Shown piece by piece: positions 28,701-37,324 of a stretch of DNA of 64,000 nucleotides (the first letter of the stretch is position 1; each line of letters starts with the position of its first letter). Under the pieces are notes generated by a model. That model was not told the origin of the DNA and searched no databases. It saw only the letters and a list, made by a program, of their open reading frames with translations. Location of the stretch: the NCBI RefSeq assembly GCF_004193775.1, contig NC_041003.1:46629611-46693610 (forward strand), given 5' to 3'. Made by a program: the position numbers and the translations under genes. This DNA is from Glycine soja. Lineage: Eukaryota > Streptophyta > Magnoliopsida > Fabales > Fabaceae.

Positions 28701-29101
28701 CAGGCACATCAGCAAAAGAACACAACCGAATTTCAAAACGAAGGTTCAAATTCAACTTCGTTTTCCGTTTTCCTTTTTTCCTTTTTTCCTTTAACTTCAT
28801 TTCCGCACTTTCGGAAGCAACTGAGCAGATAAGCGAGGGTTTTAGTGTTTTACTGCAAGAGAATGAGAAATTACCGATTGCCTCGGATGAAAAGCTCGTG
28901 ATCGCCACGATTGCTCGGAGCAGAAGCGATGTCGGCGCAATCGTCGTCGGCGTCTCGGTCTCGAGCGATTTCGGGATCGAAGAGGAAGTAATCGTACTTG
29001 TCGGTGACGGTGTCGGGGGGCTTGCCATCGAGGGCTTCGGCAATGAGGCCAAATGGCTTGAACTCACCCAGCAATGTTAAGCGACGGACTCCGATGGACA
29101 T
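1755..29101 (-). CDS. APC1: Anaphase-promoting complex subunit 1 (37 exons, complete)
   Basis: APC1 is the largest scaffold subunit of the APC/C, the ubiquitin ligase that degrades cyclins and securin in mitosis. Exons in transcription order: 29101-28875, 28613-28550, 27212-27128, 25939-25701, 25560-25455, 25358-25195, 24911-24724, 24651-24582, 23885-23718, 23582-23092, 21689-21227, 20858-20520, 19701-19618, 18455-18363, 18255-18196, 18086-17988, 15236-15096, 14329-14249, 9060-8989, 8826-8755, 8193-8100, 8024-7945, 7856-7803, 7678-7601, 7483-7362, 7268-7108, 6850-6774, 6694-6581, 6498-6397, 5755-5615, 5516-5343, 5137-5074, 4976-4837, 4755-4598, 3365-3287, 2843-2745, 2132-1755. They total 5421 nt, giving 1806 aa with no frame break and GT/AG at the junctions. 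The start is the first ATG (MSIGVRRLTLLGEFKPFGL), matching the family N-terminus. Residues 1-350 form the Apc1 N-terminal domain. Residues about 980-1200 hold proteasome/cyclosome repeats such as GLMLGLAASYGS and ALMSLGILYEGS. The protein is longer than I recall for Arabidopsis (about 1680 aa). The identity is from memory of the family. Confidence 0.95.
2180..2346 (-). mobile_element. Diverged Au-type SINE in the last APC1 intron
   Basis: This stretch aligns by eye with the clear Au SINE at 11307-11471. Both share the ATGTA-GC-CCTTAC block, a GACTC(G)AACCATGAC box-B-like block (antisense), a TTACCATTTCATCAAG block and the terminal CACCCTC. It is transcriptionally minus, the same sense as APC1. 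It is strongly diverged, and no target-site duplication was identified. Confidence 0.6.
6222..6310 (+). repeat. tRNA-like SINE fragment (tentative)
   Basis: TAGCATAATGG resembles a Pol III A box and CAGTTCAATCCCC resembles a B box about 40 bp downstream, followed by a T-rich stretch. It does not fold as a complete tRNA, so a tRNA-derived SINE relic in an APC1 intron is more likely. Family unknown. Confidence 0.3.
9205..9295 (+). repeat. TRIM LTR relic, left of the hAT element
   Basis: This block resembles 13283-13370 (CTAGAGATAT, AATGTAGTnCnTATAAAGCTT, CCTnACAAG, AGGGTTGA-type text). It belongs to the same TRIM LTR family on the other side of the hAT pseudogene in APC1 intron 18. It lacks clear ends. 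Confidence 0.45.
9653..10217 (+). mobile_element. 5' end and leader of the hAT-like element
   Basis: The motif TAGTGTTGTCAAATGGCGG at 9653 looks like the 5' terminal repeat of a plant hAT element. It is followed by GC-rich GGCGG/GCCATGGCGG repeats, CACGCGAGCA repeats and T-homopolymers up to the transposase ATG at 10218. I did not find a matching inverted copy downstream, so the 3' end is lost or altered and no 8-bp target duplication can be assigned. Confidence 0.55.
11305..11471 (-). mobile_element. Au SINE, near full length, inserted in the hAT transposase
   Basis: Read on the minus strand it starts GAGGGCGAGCCCTGGTGCAG. It carries an A box (GGTGCAGCGGTAAAG), a B box (GGTTCGAATCC), the ATGCAAGGGTAAGGCTGCGTAC block, and ends GGGTACGAAG followed by T's. 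This matches the Au SINE family as I remember it. The flanks AATTAAAA (11297-11304) and AATTAGAA (11472-11479) look like a target duplication with one substitution. Confidence 0.9.
11476..11745 (+). repeat. Exact 135-bp tandem duplication in the hAT pseudogene
   Basis: Copies 11476-11610 and 11611-11745 appear identical except for the last base or so. The unit is 45 codons and keeps the frame (AINLVGFIYAHSSIL ... SYLTL occurs twice). The first copy starts inside the right SINE target duplication. Confidence 0.9.
12628..12847 (+). mobile_element. TRIM retrotransposon with truncated 5' LTR
   Basis: The 3' LTR is 12746-12847 (102 bp) and runs TGTTAG...CTAACA. Its last 27 bp recur exactly at 12637-12663 as the end of a truncated 5' LTR. 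Directly after the first copy is TAGTATCAGAGTC, a primer-binding site like that for initiator tRNA-Met (TGGTATCAGAGC). Directly before the second is a purine tract GTGGAGAGGGG. The internal region is only about 82 bp with no coding capacity, fitting a TRIM. Confidence 0.75.
13117..13475 (+). mobile_element. Second TRIM family: internal-LTR-internal relic
   Basis: An LTR-like block starting TGTTGAGATCCCACATC (13264) ends before TGATATCAGAACC, a decayed primer-binding site at 13383. It is preceded by the purine tract GCATGAGGGGC. A second internal region with the same GGATCACCC...AGCATGAGGGG layout follows to about 13455. The arrangement internal-LTR-internal suggests a tandem TRIM array that lost its outer LTRs. 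It lies in APC1 intron 18. Confidence 0.55.
13476..14248. other. Rest of APC1 intron 18, no feature recognised
   Basis: AT-rich intron sequence between the TRIM relics and exon 18. Nothing further is supported here. Confidence 0.5.
15496..17080. mobile_element. Non-autonomous MULE with 9-bp target duplication
   Basis: The element is flanked by ATTTTTAAA at 15487-15495 and 17081-17089, a perfect 9-bp duplication. Both ends begin GGCTTAATGT (right end read in reverse complement). They stay similar for about 220 bp, through CCATTATGTTT, TTTGGTACATT and the inner AGTGGCGGCTAAAA block. The left inverted repeat is interrupted at about 15613-15855 by sequence missing from the right one. The interior (15945-16855) is GC-richer and has no recognisable transposase. 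Long inverted repeats with a 9-bp duplication are characteristic of Mutator-like elements. It sits in APC1 intron 16. Confidence 0.8.
15613..15855. repeat. Insert inside the left MULE inverted repeat, with (AG)n
   Basis: The insert contains an (AG)n run (15630-15652) and about 200 bp with no counterpart in the right inverted repeat. Text such as CAACGGTCTAACAGTTAACTAAC suggests a retrotransposon LTR fragment, but the family is not identified. Confidence 0.5.
17380..17545 (-). repeat. LTR/TRIM-like fragment in APC1 intron 16
   Basis: On the minus strand it reads GGAGAACTATAAAGTCTCACATC ... GTGTGGGTCTAAGCCTAACTCAAC. This style (short, internal 'cctaactcaac', TATA-like ATATAAGTG) resembles legume TRIM or LTR ends. 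Boundaries and family are uncertain. Confidence 0.35.
20403..20458 (-). mobile_element. 30-bp Au SINE stub with perfect 13-bp target duplication
   Basis: The insert 20416-20445 is the 3' end of an Au SINE on the minus strand (GCCTCTGGGCAATGGGGTAC then GAAG and T's). It matches the end of the 11307 copy base for base. It is flanked by ATTGAAAATATAT at 20403-20415 and 20446-20458. The stub is therefore a 5'-truncated retrotransposition product, not a decay remnant. It sits about 60 bp from the donor of APC1 exon 12. Confidence 0.85.
21696..22009. repeat. 147-bp near-identical tandem duplication in APC1 intron 10
   Basis: Copy 1 is 21696-21842 and copy 2 is 21863-22009, separated by 20 bp that repeat the TTATCATATAAAATCA motif. 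I see only two differences (ATATTAAG/ATTTTAAG and CCTAAGATC/CCTATGATC). Copy 1 begins 6 bp upstream of the exon 11 acceptor, so the acceptor-proximal intron sequence is duplicated. Confidence 0.85.
22010..23091. other. Rest of APC1 intron 10
   Basis: AT-rich intron with no recognised element. Short open frames (for example 22547-22807) show no domain. Confidence 0.5.
26512..26756. mobile_element. 245-bp MULE-type MITE in APC1 intron 3
   Basis: Terminal inverted repeats of about 75 bp: the left starts GATTAAATTAAAAA and the right, reverse complemented, GGTTAAATTAAAAA. Both continue through CCATTTT(C/T)TGTTTTGG. Flanks ATATTAATT (26503-26511) and TTATTAATT (26757-26765) form a 9-bp target duplication with one mismatch, as expected for a Mutator-type MITE. 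Confidence 0.65.
27213..28549. other. APC1 intron 2, no feature recognised
   Basis: 1.3 kb of AT-rich intron. No transposon end, RNA gene or convincing open frame was found. Confidence 0.5.
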
Positions 29102-29330
29102 TTTCTCGGAGCTCAGAGCAAGTTCTTCTCGCGCTTGAGTTCCAAGGTGGTGACGAGAGTGGAGCAGAAGAACTGAGCTTGAGTTCGCGCTTAAGATGAG
29201 TGAAATGTGTGTCGCACTCGCAGAACTAAGTTTTAGTCTCCACCAATAAAAAATAAAAAAAGTTTCGTCTCCCGCTCTTTATATTTTTGGTTGATTTTTT
29301 ATTTTTGAGTTTCGAATGCAAGTACCAACC
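29102..29330 (-). promoter_or_regulatory. APC1 5' UTR and proximal promoter region
   Basis: This is a locally GC-richer stretch directly upstream of the APC1 ATG, typical of a housekeeping 5' UTR and core promoter. Two TCGCGC motifs (near 29127 and 29188) loosely resemble E2F sites but do not fully match the consensus. No clear TATA box was seen. The transcription start is unknown. Confidence 0.4.
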
Positions 29331-30249
29331 GCACCGGGGCTTGAATTTGAACTTTAAACCCTAGACTTTTGAAGTAGTACCTTACCGGGATTTAATTTTG
29401 AAGCCTATTTTTTAATTAATTCATTTATTTATTTATTATTATTATTGAAATATTTTGTTTTTTTAATATTCCTTCAAAAAATACTTTTGTTTTATCAAAA
29501 TTCGGTTGAATTAAGGATAATCACACATCATTATTTGACCTAATGGATTAGGAGATACCCGCCATCTTTAATCTAAGACCAAACAAAAACTCTAATATTT
29601 TTTATGGGTCCAAAAAATACTCTAATGTTAACTCTAGTCAAGTTTGCTTAATTGAATTTTTTGTCTAATATATCATGTTGACATACAAAGAATGTTAACC
29701 GTTTTTTCCTCCAACAAGATAATTGCCATAGTTTTAAAAATCTATTCGCTCATTAACATGGTTAGAACACTGAATCATTTGATTAATGGTTGAATCGCAT
29801 GACTTGATCTTTATTGAAATTTTGAAAAATTCATATCATGCCTAAAAAACCTATATTATGATTATTATTATTATTTAGTTAATTATGTAACATATTTTCT
29901 TGTTAAATTAGTTTATTATATTTTATAATTACTGTTATTATTTGGTTTATTATATTTTATTTTATTATGATTTAGTTATTATTTCATATTTTGTTTGGTC
30001 AGTCATATGCATGATGTGAGATTTAAGAGATATCATGTCTACTTGCTACAAACTTTAGCCCAAGGATATGCTATGGAATAAATGACATTTACGCGCTTAA
30101 CTATAATAGATTATATATTTTTTTATCTCTCATAAATACTACCATCAATGTCAAAAAAAAAATAGGTGAATATGAAATTGATCAATTGAGTGTTGATTAA
30201 TATCTAGAGCTCCTCTAAAAAAAATATCTAGAGCTTTAGGGAGACTTGT
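29331..30249. other. Intergenic, APC1 to MULE, no gene recognised
   Basis: AT-rich sequence upstream of APC1 with no coding signal and no recognised transposon ends. Confidence 0.5.
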
Positions 30250-30921
30250 TAAATTTCAATGTGATGCTAAGTGCACCAGCATTATTACTTGTGCACCCAG
30301 CATTTTGTTGTAATTCTAGAATTACTCATGCGAGTCTTCTTCTTTCGTTTTAAGTTGTTTTTAGTTTTTTTTAAGTTTTTAGTGGTTTGTGGCATTTGCG
30401 TTCCGCTTTGTGCTTTGTTGGTTTTTGTCGTTGAGTGAGGCGTCGCTTGGATGGAGATGAAAGTGTTATCAGTGGGTGGTGGTTGTTCCAGTGGTTGATT
30501 CGTCGTTGGAGGTACATCAGGTATGTGAGTTGTGTTGCTGGGTGAGTGAGTTGATCCATATGTGTAATTTCAACATACGGATCAAGTTGATCTGTATGGT
30601 TTATACGGATCAACTTAATCCGTATGGTTTTTAGATTTTGAAATTTGTAAAAATTGTTTAAAGTTTTATTTTCTAAAATTATTAATATGTTTGTATGTAA
30701 ATTTGTAAAAAAAAAAATATTTGTTTATAAGTGTATTTGAAATAATTTGTATGTGGATTAATATAGGGTTTTGGGTTTTTAATATATATGGTTATGAATT
30801 ATAGTGTTTATAAAATGATATGCAGTAAAAGATTATGTAAAGTTTTGTATGATATTATATGTATAGTGCGGTTAGGTGTTGTATGTTTGTCATGTGGAAA
30901 TTTTTTATTTGTTGTTAAGAT

Positions 30922-32456
30922 GAACGAAGATCAATGGATGTATGATAGTATAATGTCTGAAGAAGTTGATATGGATGATGAAAATGAACAAGAATATGGT
31001 GTGAATAAACAACATGCTGATTGTTTGGATGCGTTCAATACTTCTCAGGTAATCATCTTCATTATTGTTATTAAATTGATAAAATGAATGTCCCGTTGAA
31101 GACTAAAATTGTGTGGGTTGCGTTGTAGGTGTTTGCTATCCGAGATGATATTTTGCAGTGGGCTTGATCAGTTGCTCATGAAAACGAATTTGTGGCGGTG
31201 ACTATGAGGTCAGACACAAACATTGGTATTAGAGGAAGGACTTCATTTGTGTTAATTGATTGTGAAATGAGTGGTCAATATAGGTCTAGGAAAAAAGATT
31301 TTGTTAGAAGAGATACTAAGAGTAAGAAATGTGGGTGTCCCTTCAAGCTTCGTGGGAAACCAGTGGTTGAAAGGCAAGGTTGGATGGTGAAGTTGATGTG
31401 TGAGAGTCATAATCATGAACTGGCGAAGTCATTAGTTAGACATTCATACGTTGGGCGATTGACTAAGGATGAAAAGATAATTATTGCTGATATGACAAAG
31501 TCAATGGTCAAACTAAGAAACATTCTGCTAACGTTGAAGGAGCACAATGTCAATAGTTGTACAACAATCAAACAAATATACAATGCAAGAAGTGCATATT
31601 GTTCTTCCATTAGAGAAGTGGTACTGAAATGCAACATCTAATGAAATTTCTTAAACGGAATCAATATATTCATTAACATAGATTAAAGAATGAAGATGTG
31701 ATACATGATATCTTTTGGTGTCACCCTGATGCAGTGAAGTTATGTAATGCATGTAATTTGATGTTTTTGATATATAGTACCTACAAAACAAATAGGTACA
31801 GACTCCCACTACTTGACTTTATTGGTGTGACACTAACGAAAATTACATTCTCTGCTGGTTTTGCATATCTGGAGGGTGAACGTGTTAATAATGTGGTATG
31901 GACTTTAAAACGATTTCGAGGTTTATTTCTAAGACGTGATGCCCTCCCTGGAGTTATTGTGACTAATAGAGACCTAGCATTGATGAATGCAGTGAAAATT
32001 GTATTCCCTGAGTGTACAAATTTGTTGTGCAGGTTTCACATCGACAAGAATGTAAATGCAAAATATAAATCCCTATTTGGTCAAAAAAATGCTTGGGAGT
32101 ATGTGATGGATGCTTGGGGAAGTTTGGTTAATTGTCCTTTGAAACATCAGTTCGATGATTGCCTTAAGAAGTTTGAAATTGCTTGTTCACTCTGGCCAAT
32201 GTTTGTTGACTATGTTAACGAAACATGGATAATCCTCCACAAGGAAAAATTTGTTATAGCGTGGGCGAATAAGGTGATGCACTTAAGAAACACAACAACA
32301 AATAGGTATGAAAATTACAATAGTTTTTCTATTAGGGTAGATGAATTGATGGATTTTAATTGTTTATTGTGTATTTCAAATGTAAGGTTGAATCTGTTCA
32401 TTAGGCTTTAAAAAGAGTATTAGAGAATAGTCTTGGAGACTTATGTAGTGTTTGGG
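30922..32456 (+). pseudogene. MuDR/FAR1-type MULE transposase, inactivated and truncated
   Basis: An N-terminal exon (MNEDQWMYDSI..., 30922-31048) is followed by an intron ending at 31128. The FAR1-like zinc-binding region follows (KCGCPFKLRG ... CESHNHEL), then the MULE transposase core (STYKTNRYRLPLLDFIGVT, 31790 onward; NRDLALMNAV; LLCRFHIDKNV). An apparent intron (about 32306-32383) precedes VESVH. Damage: a TGA at 31165, a frameshift near 31610, a TAA near 31673, and a TAG after VESVH. Family members normally read IDSTYKTN and TDRD; here both acids are lost (IYSTYKTN, TNRD). Similarity stops at about 32456, where the opposite-strand fragment begins. It cannot be an active transposase. 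Confidence 0.85.
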
Positions 32457-32810
32457 TCACGCGGCAACATGGTCACTATAGTCAGTCAGCACTGATGGGT
32501 TATACGGTCCACCTGGAAATCCCTCAACATCATTAACAACTTCTTTAGTATGTGCATGTACGTCTTCAGTCATGACAGGATCATCCTCAATAACAGGAGC
32601 AACTTCCCGTTGCCCACATGCGGATACTGTAGGCCTTCGCCGCTGGAAAACATAATCTGAATGATGATGGTCCTCTCTCCCCAGGGTTCTACCTATAACA
32701 CTGCATAAGGTACGACCTAACCCTCTAGTTCTAATCATAATCTGTAAATCTTGACACACGTGCACTTTTTGGTCAAATTCAACATTTACTCTTAAAATAT
32801 ACATAAACAA
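32457..32810 (-). pseudogene. Plant-mobile-domain (MAIN-like)-associated N-terminal fragment
   Basis: The minus-strand frame reads IMIRTRGLGRTLCSVIGRTLGRE ... RRRPTVSA ... EGFPGGPYNPSVLTDYSDHVA. From memory this resembles the N-terminus of soybean MAIN-like / plant mobile domain proteins (often named 'phosphatase 7 long form homolog'), which are known to travel inside MULEs. Only the first 100 or so residues remain. The coding stops exactly where the transposase fragment of the other strand ends. The ATG of the longest frame is probably not the original start. Confidence 0.5.
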
Positions 32811-33748
32811 CTACAAAAATTATAACTACAAATAATATATTGACTATTTTCCATTGAAATAAAATAACACCATTTAAAACTATTTTATAACACCATATAT
32901 GACTACATAATTAAAACACAAAATTCATAAATAAAATAACAACTACATAATTAAATAATGTATGACTATTTATCATTTAATAATATATGACTATTTTTCA
33001 TTGAAATAAAATAACACCATTTATAACTATTTCATATGAGCATATATGACTACATAATTAAAACAAAAAATTCATAAATAAAATAACAACTGCATAATTA
33101 AATAATATATAACTATTTTTCATTGAAATAAAATAAACATAAACAACTACAAAACTCATATATTTACTATTACAATTTATAACTATTTCATAACACCATG
33201 CGATCATACATATTATTTTTTAAAACACAAACAATACCTGTTTTTATAACAAAACTAACAAATAAACTACCTATTTAAAAACATTTTTTAAAACATAAAT
33301 ACCTATTTTTTTTTTTTTGAAATAAAAAGGTCAAACAGATTAAGTTGATCCGTACAAGTCATACATATCTTATTACTAACATGGATCATGTTGATCCGTA
33401 CGACAACACCATACCAAAAATGAAAAGGCAGCCATTAACAGGGAGAAAAAACTTACCTCGACGTTGGAACAACCCAACGAAATTGCAGGTCCTCAATGCC
33501 GACAACCAACAAAGGAGAAGAAGCTTAAATGACACAACGAAGAAGAAGCTCGAACGACACAACAAAAGCAAATGAAATGGCGGCGTAGGGAAGAAGAGGG
33601 AAGAAGATGCTCGTACGGAACACATGATACGAGGGTTGATGGGTGTACACCTTTTAAATTTATAAGAAGGACATTTTCGCCCATTCATGTTAAATGTTGG
33701 ATGCACTAGCAATAGTGCTGGGTGCACCTACCATCACCCTAAATTTCA

Positions 33749-36700
33749 CCTTTATAGTGTTCAAAGTGTATGACCCAACAAATCCTCAAAAGCATTAGGC
33801 CCACATGGGCCATATCCCTTAAGATATGTTTGGTGTTGCATAGATAGCTTGGAAGGGAAAGGGTGACCAAGAGACGATAGGATTTGAGCAGTTTGACAAA
33901 ATTGAATTTGAGTTGAAATATTTGAAAAATGGAATGGATCCCATGGTACAACATTGTGGTTGTGAAATTAATTAATCATCCATGTGACTGCACATTTTTC
34001 TCCATCTTATTCTCCTGTTTGCTTGCGTGATTCTTCTTCTCCATCATCTGCTCCTATTAGCTAGTTTGTTGTTTTCTTTTTTTTTTGCAAATTGTTTGTC
34101 CTAATTTGTATGAACTAATCTGAGCACCTTGTTTTTTATGGACTTTGTTCATGTTTTAAGTTAAGATGGGTGTGTAATTTGTATGGTTATTTTTTGTGCA
34201 AAAAAACATTGCTTGTTACGCTGCCTTGAACCCACTATCCTAAATCGGTTATTATTTGTTAAAATCGTGTTTTTGTCTTTTTTATTTTTTAAAATTATAA
34301 AATTAGATTATTTTTCGCCTGGACTTACTTATAGTATCCCTTAAAAATGGACTTACTTATAGTATTCCTTAAAAATGAATTATTTTATGTCTAAGGGCAA
34401 AAATATATGATTTTTTATTTATTTATTTACTTATTAAATAACTTTAATTCAAATATTTCACTCTAATTGTCTCCCGTCAAACAACCTTTGTTTCTATTAT
34501 ATTTATCTTCTTTTTATTTTGTTACCTACCAATTTCCCCTCCTACCAAACACGTCCTTAAAAACCTAAACCATTACCACTGGTCAGTTCTCTGTATTCTA
34601 GTGTTATAGCCTTTTCTTTCTAAGACTAAAACCGAGTTCAATTGGGCTTGGTGGTGGCAAGAGTAATGTGCTAAAGCTTTTCGGCGACATTACGGATGCA
34701 TAAACTATCCAACTCCAGTTTTCATTTATTTTTTTTTATTTTTAAAGATACTCGAGGGAGGTTGGAGTTAGCAAGAAGAAAGTGATAAAACTTATTTACG
34801 ATGGCACAAACGACCTCCGATGACGGTGCAAACATTTTCCTAGCGAGGACTGTTGCATAACCTTAGCAGTTTCAATTTTTATTTTAAATGCACGAACTAG
34901 CTTAGGTCAATCCAACTTGTTGGTTCATCGGTATAACCACTTAATAGGGCGAGTCACATTGATTAGTTTACACCAATTTGATTGCATGTCCAATCTAATG
35001 TCCTGCTCGATCCATCTACTACTCTGGATCCTAATCCAACAGGTGGATCTGATTATTAAAACTATGATAATTAGTAAAACCCTGGGTCTCACTTGTTATT
35101 TATATTATCATATCAAAATTATTTATTCAAAAAGCCTTTTCCTTTTCAATTCTCAACGACACTCACTAAAAAATATTTGATGTTTCTCTCTCTCGTCTTC
35201 TTGTATACTTATTCCTTTTTTTTTTCTTATATTGATTGATTGCTTCATTCTTGATCTTTTTCTAATTTGGTGTCATTTCTCACTTTTGATTTGGTTAATT
35301 ATTCTTTTGTATCATTCTCGACACATCTGCATCATTTTCACTGTCACTCTGCCATGCTTGATGCTTTGTCACATGCACGACTTATACATGGAGATTTTCT
35401 TTCACTTCGGGTGACTTCTAACATGCCACAATTGAGAAAGTCTTGCCCGGTGCAACATTATTAATAATTGTTGGATTCATCTAATATGCACATTTATATC
35501 GTATACCCGCCATACCAGATCATTCCTCTTCCAAATATCACAAGCAATAAGTCTCCTCCTCAACGCCCACCGCCATCACACACCACGTCGAACTTGAGGG
35601 TGAATCGTCGTCGAAACTAACGTAAAACACTATTTGTGGTGATTTTTGTTTACTGTATGCGACGCTGTTCCTTTTTCCTTCCGTCTTTGTTTCCTTCTTC
35701 TTGTTTGGTCATACAGCGACAACATCACTCACATCACCACCATTCTAAATCAAAAATCCCTTTTTGTGTGTTGACCTAAATCAGAAACAATGGTCGGGTT
35801 CCAACACCGAGGTGGGTGCAGAGTGACGCCATGGTCATGTGTGTGACGGTGGTGGTTTGGGTTGTGGGAAAGAAGACCCACGATGACCACCTACAACTAC
35901 CTACAACTGCAAATCATAAAAAACCCAACATGGAAGAGAGGAAAGGGAAGAAGGAGTGGAAGAAGCAAAGGAAAAGAGAAAAAAATAAAATACGGGCCAC
36001 GTTACTCAATTAAACTAACGATTTCATGATAAAAAGATGCACTATAGATTAGACTAACGATTATTAATAATGTTGCGTCGTGCAAGATTTTTTCAACTGT
36101 AGCACGTTAAAAGTTGTGTTCACTTTGAGAACTTTGTCATTTCCTTCATAGAAAACCTCTCCACCTACACCACCAACGATAGACAATAATCTTTCGAACA
36201 CAACTCACAACTTGTACTCTCCAAATAGCAATTATTGTCCAAATCAATAAAAAGTAAATAATTAATAAATAAAAAATAATAAATAGTTAATAATTTATTT
36301 AGTAAAAAAATATTTATTAATTAATCAATATATGCTAAACCCAGTACCTATAAATCGAGAGCATTTGAATAATATCAAAGAAAGTTTTTTTTTTTTTCTG
36401 AAAAATCCTCTCCTATTTTTGTTGCTCAATTTTAAAACAACACGAAAAACACAAGACACGATCCTACGTGTCCAAAATCAAAGCCAAGCCACCTTAGCAA
36501 GCCACGTTGACACGGCTCCTACAGTCCTCAATAAGATTTTTTTTTATATAAATATAATATATACTTCAAGAAAATTCATTTATTACAATCATTAAATACT
36601 TATTCTCATTGTTTTTGTTTTTTTATCTAATGGTTAAGATTATTTATTTATTATAATTTTTAGATCTTAAAAAAATAAATAATAAAAATTAGGAGTCACT

Positions 36701-36989
36701 TCTAAAGTAAATATATTTCTCTTCTTATAAATAACTAGAAGAAATAAATTTTTTAAATAGTAAAAATAAAAGTTAAATATAATTAACAAAAAAATAATAG
36801 AATAAAAAAATAATAATATAAAAGTAATGAAAAATTAATAAAAGATAGAAAAAAATAAAATTTAATGAATAATTTAAAAATAAAATTATTCAATAAAATA
36901 TGTACATCAAGTTTCATAATTTTTAATAATTATAAATTAATAATTAAAAATATATTTTTATATTTATTACCGCTCCTTAATATTTTCGC
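33749..36989. other. Intergenic, MULE to clathrin heavy chain
   Basis: 3.2 kb of mostly AT-rich DNA. It becomes very AT-rich at 36230-36980, upstream of the clathrin gene. Short frames at 34917-35464 and 35816-36013 show no recognisable domain. No transposon ends were identified. Confidence 0.5.
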
Positions 36990-37324
36990 TTCACTTGGTG
37001 GATGTGTCAAACAAGAGGCGAGATCTATGTTTCTCGTCTCGTCATTGTAGACGCCAGTTCAATTCCACTCCCTTTCTCTTCCCTCGTTTTATTCGTGTCA
37101 GAACTTCAATTTCCCGTTTCGTCTCCACGTCTTTCTCTCTCTCTCTCTCTTCGTTTTGAAGAGGGTTCAAGTCTTCTCTTCCGCTGCTTCCAGATCTCGC
37201 AGCAGCCATTTGGATCCTACTCAAGCTCCTTCTCACTCTTCACTCTTCCACTCTCCATCCACGAATTCAATTCGCCGGTTGCAGATCCGATTCTTCGATT
37301 TTCACTTCCTCGATTCAAGCCACT
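36990..37324 (+). promoter_or_regulatory. Clathrin heavy chain 5' leader region
   Basis: GC content rises and CT-rich tracts appear ((CT)n at 37133-37150), typical of a plant housekeeping 5' UTR. The ATG at 37027 opens a frame of only seven codons ending at TAG, which would be a small upstream ORF if transcribed. The transcription start was not determined. Confidence 0.45.

Larger units (their letters stand above)
30259..33739. mobile_element. Degenerate 3.5-kb MULE with 9-bp target duplication
   Basis: TAAATTTCA at 30250-30258 and 33740-33748 is a perfect 9-bp duplication. The termini match as inverted repeats: left ATGTGATGCTAAGTGCAC, right (reverse complement) GGGTGATGGTAGGTGCAC. The similarity continues through AGCA(T/C)TATT and GTGCA(C/T)CCA(G/A)CATTT. 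Inside are a decayed MuDR-type transposase (+), a mobile-domain-like fragment (-), and subterminal copies of an ATCCGTA palindrome near both ends. An AT-rich stretch at 32815-33330 contains diverged repeats of ATAACTATTT/ACTACATAATTAAA. Confidence 0.85.

Noticed and set aside
28627..29080. 131-146-codon open frames on both strands over APC1 exon 1
   Set aside because: They overlap the true exon 1 frame (minus strand), which matches the APC1 N-terminus. The others are frames left open by GC-richer sequence.
34917..35464. Overlapping 60-87-codon frames between the MULE and clathrin
   Set aside because: No domain, no splice logic linking them, and low-complexity residues. They are treated as non-coding.
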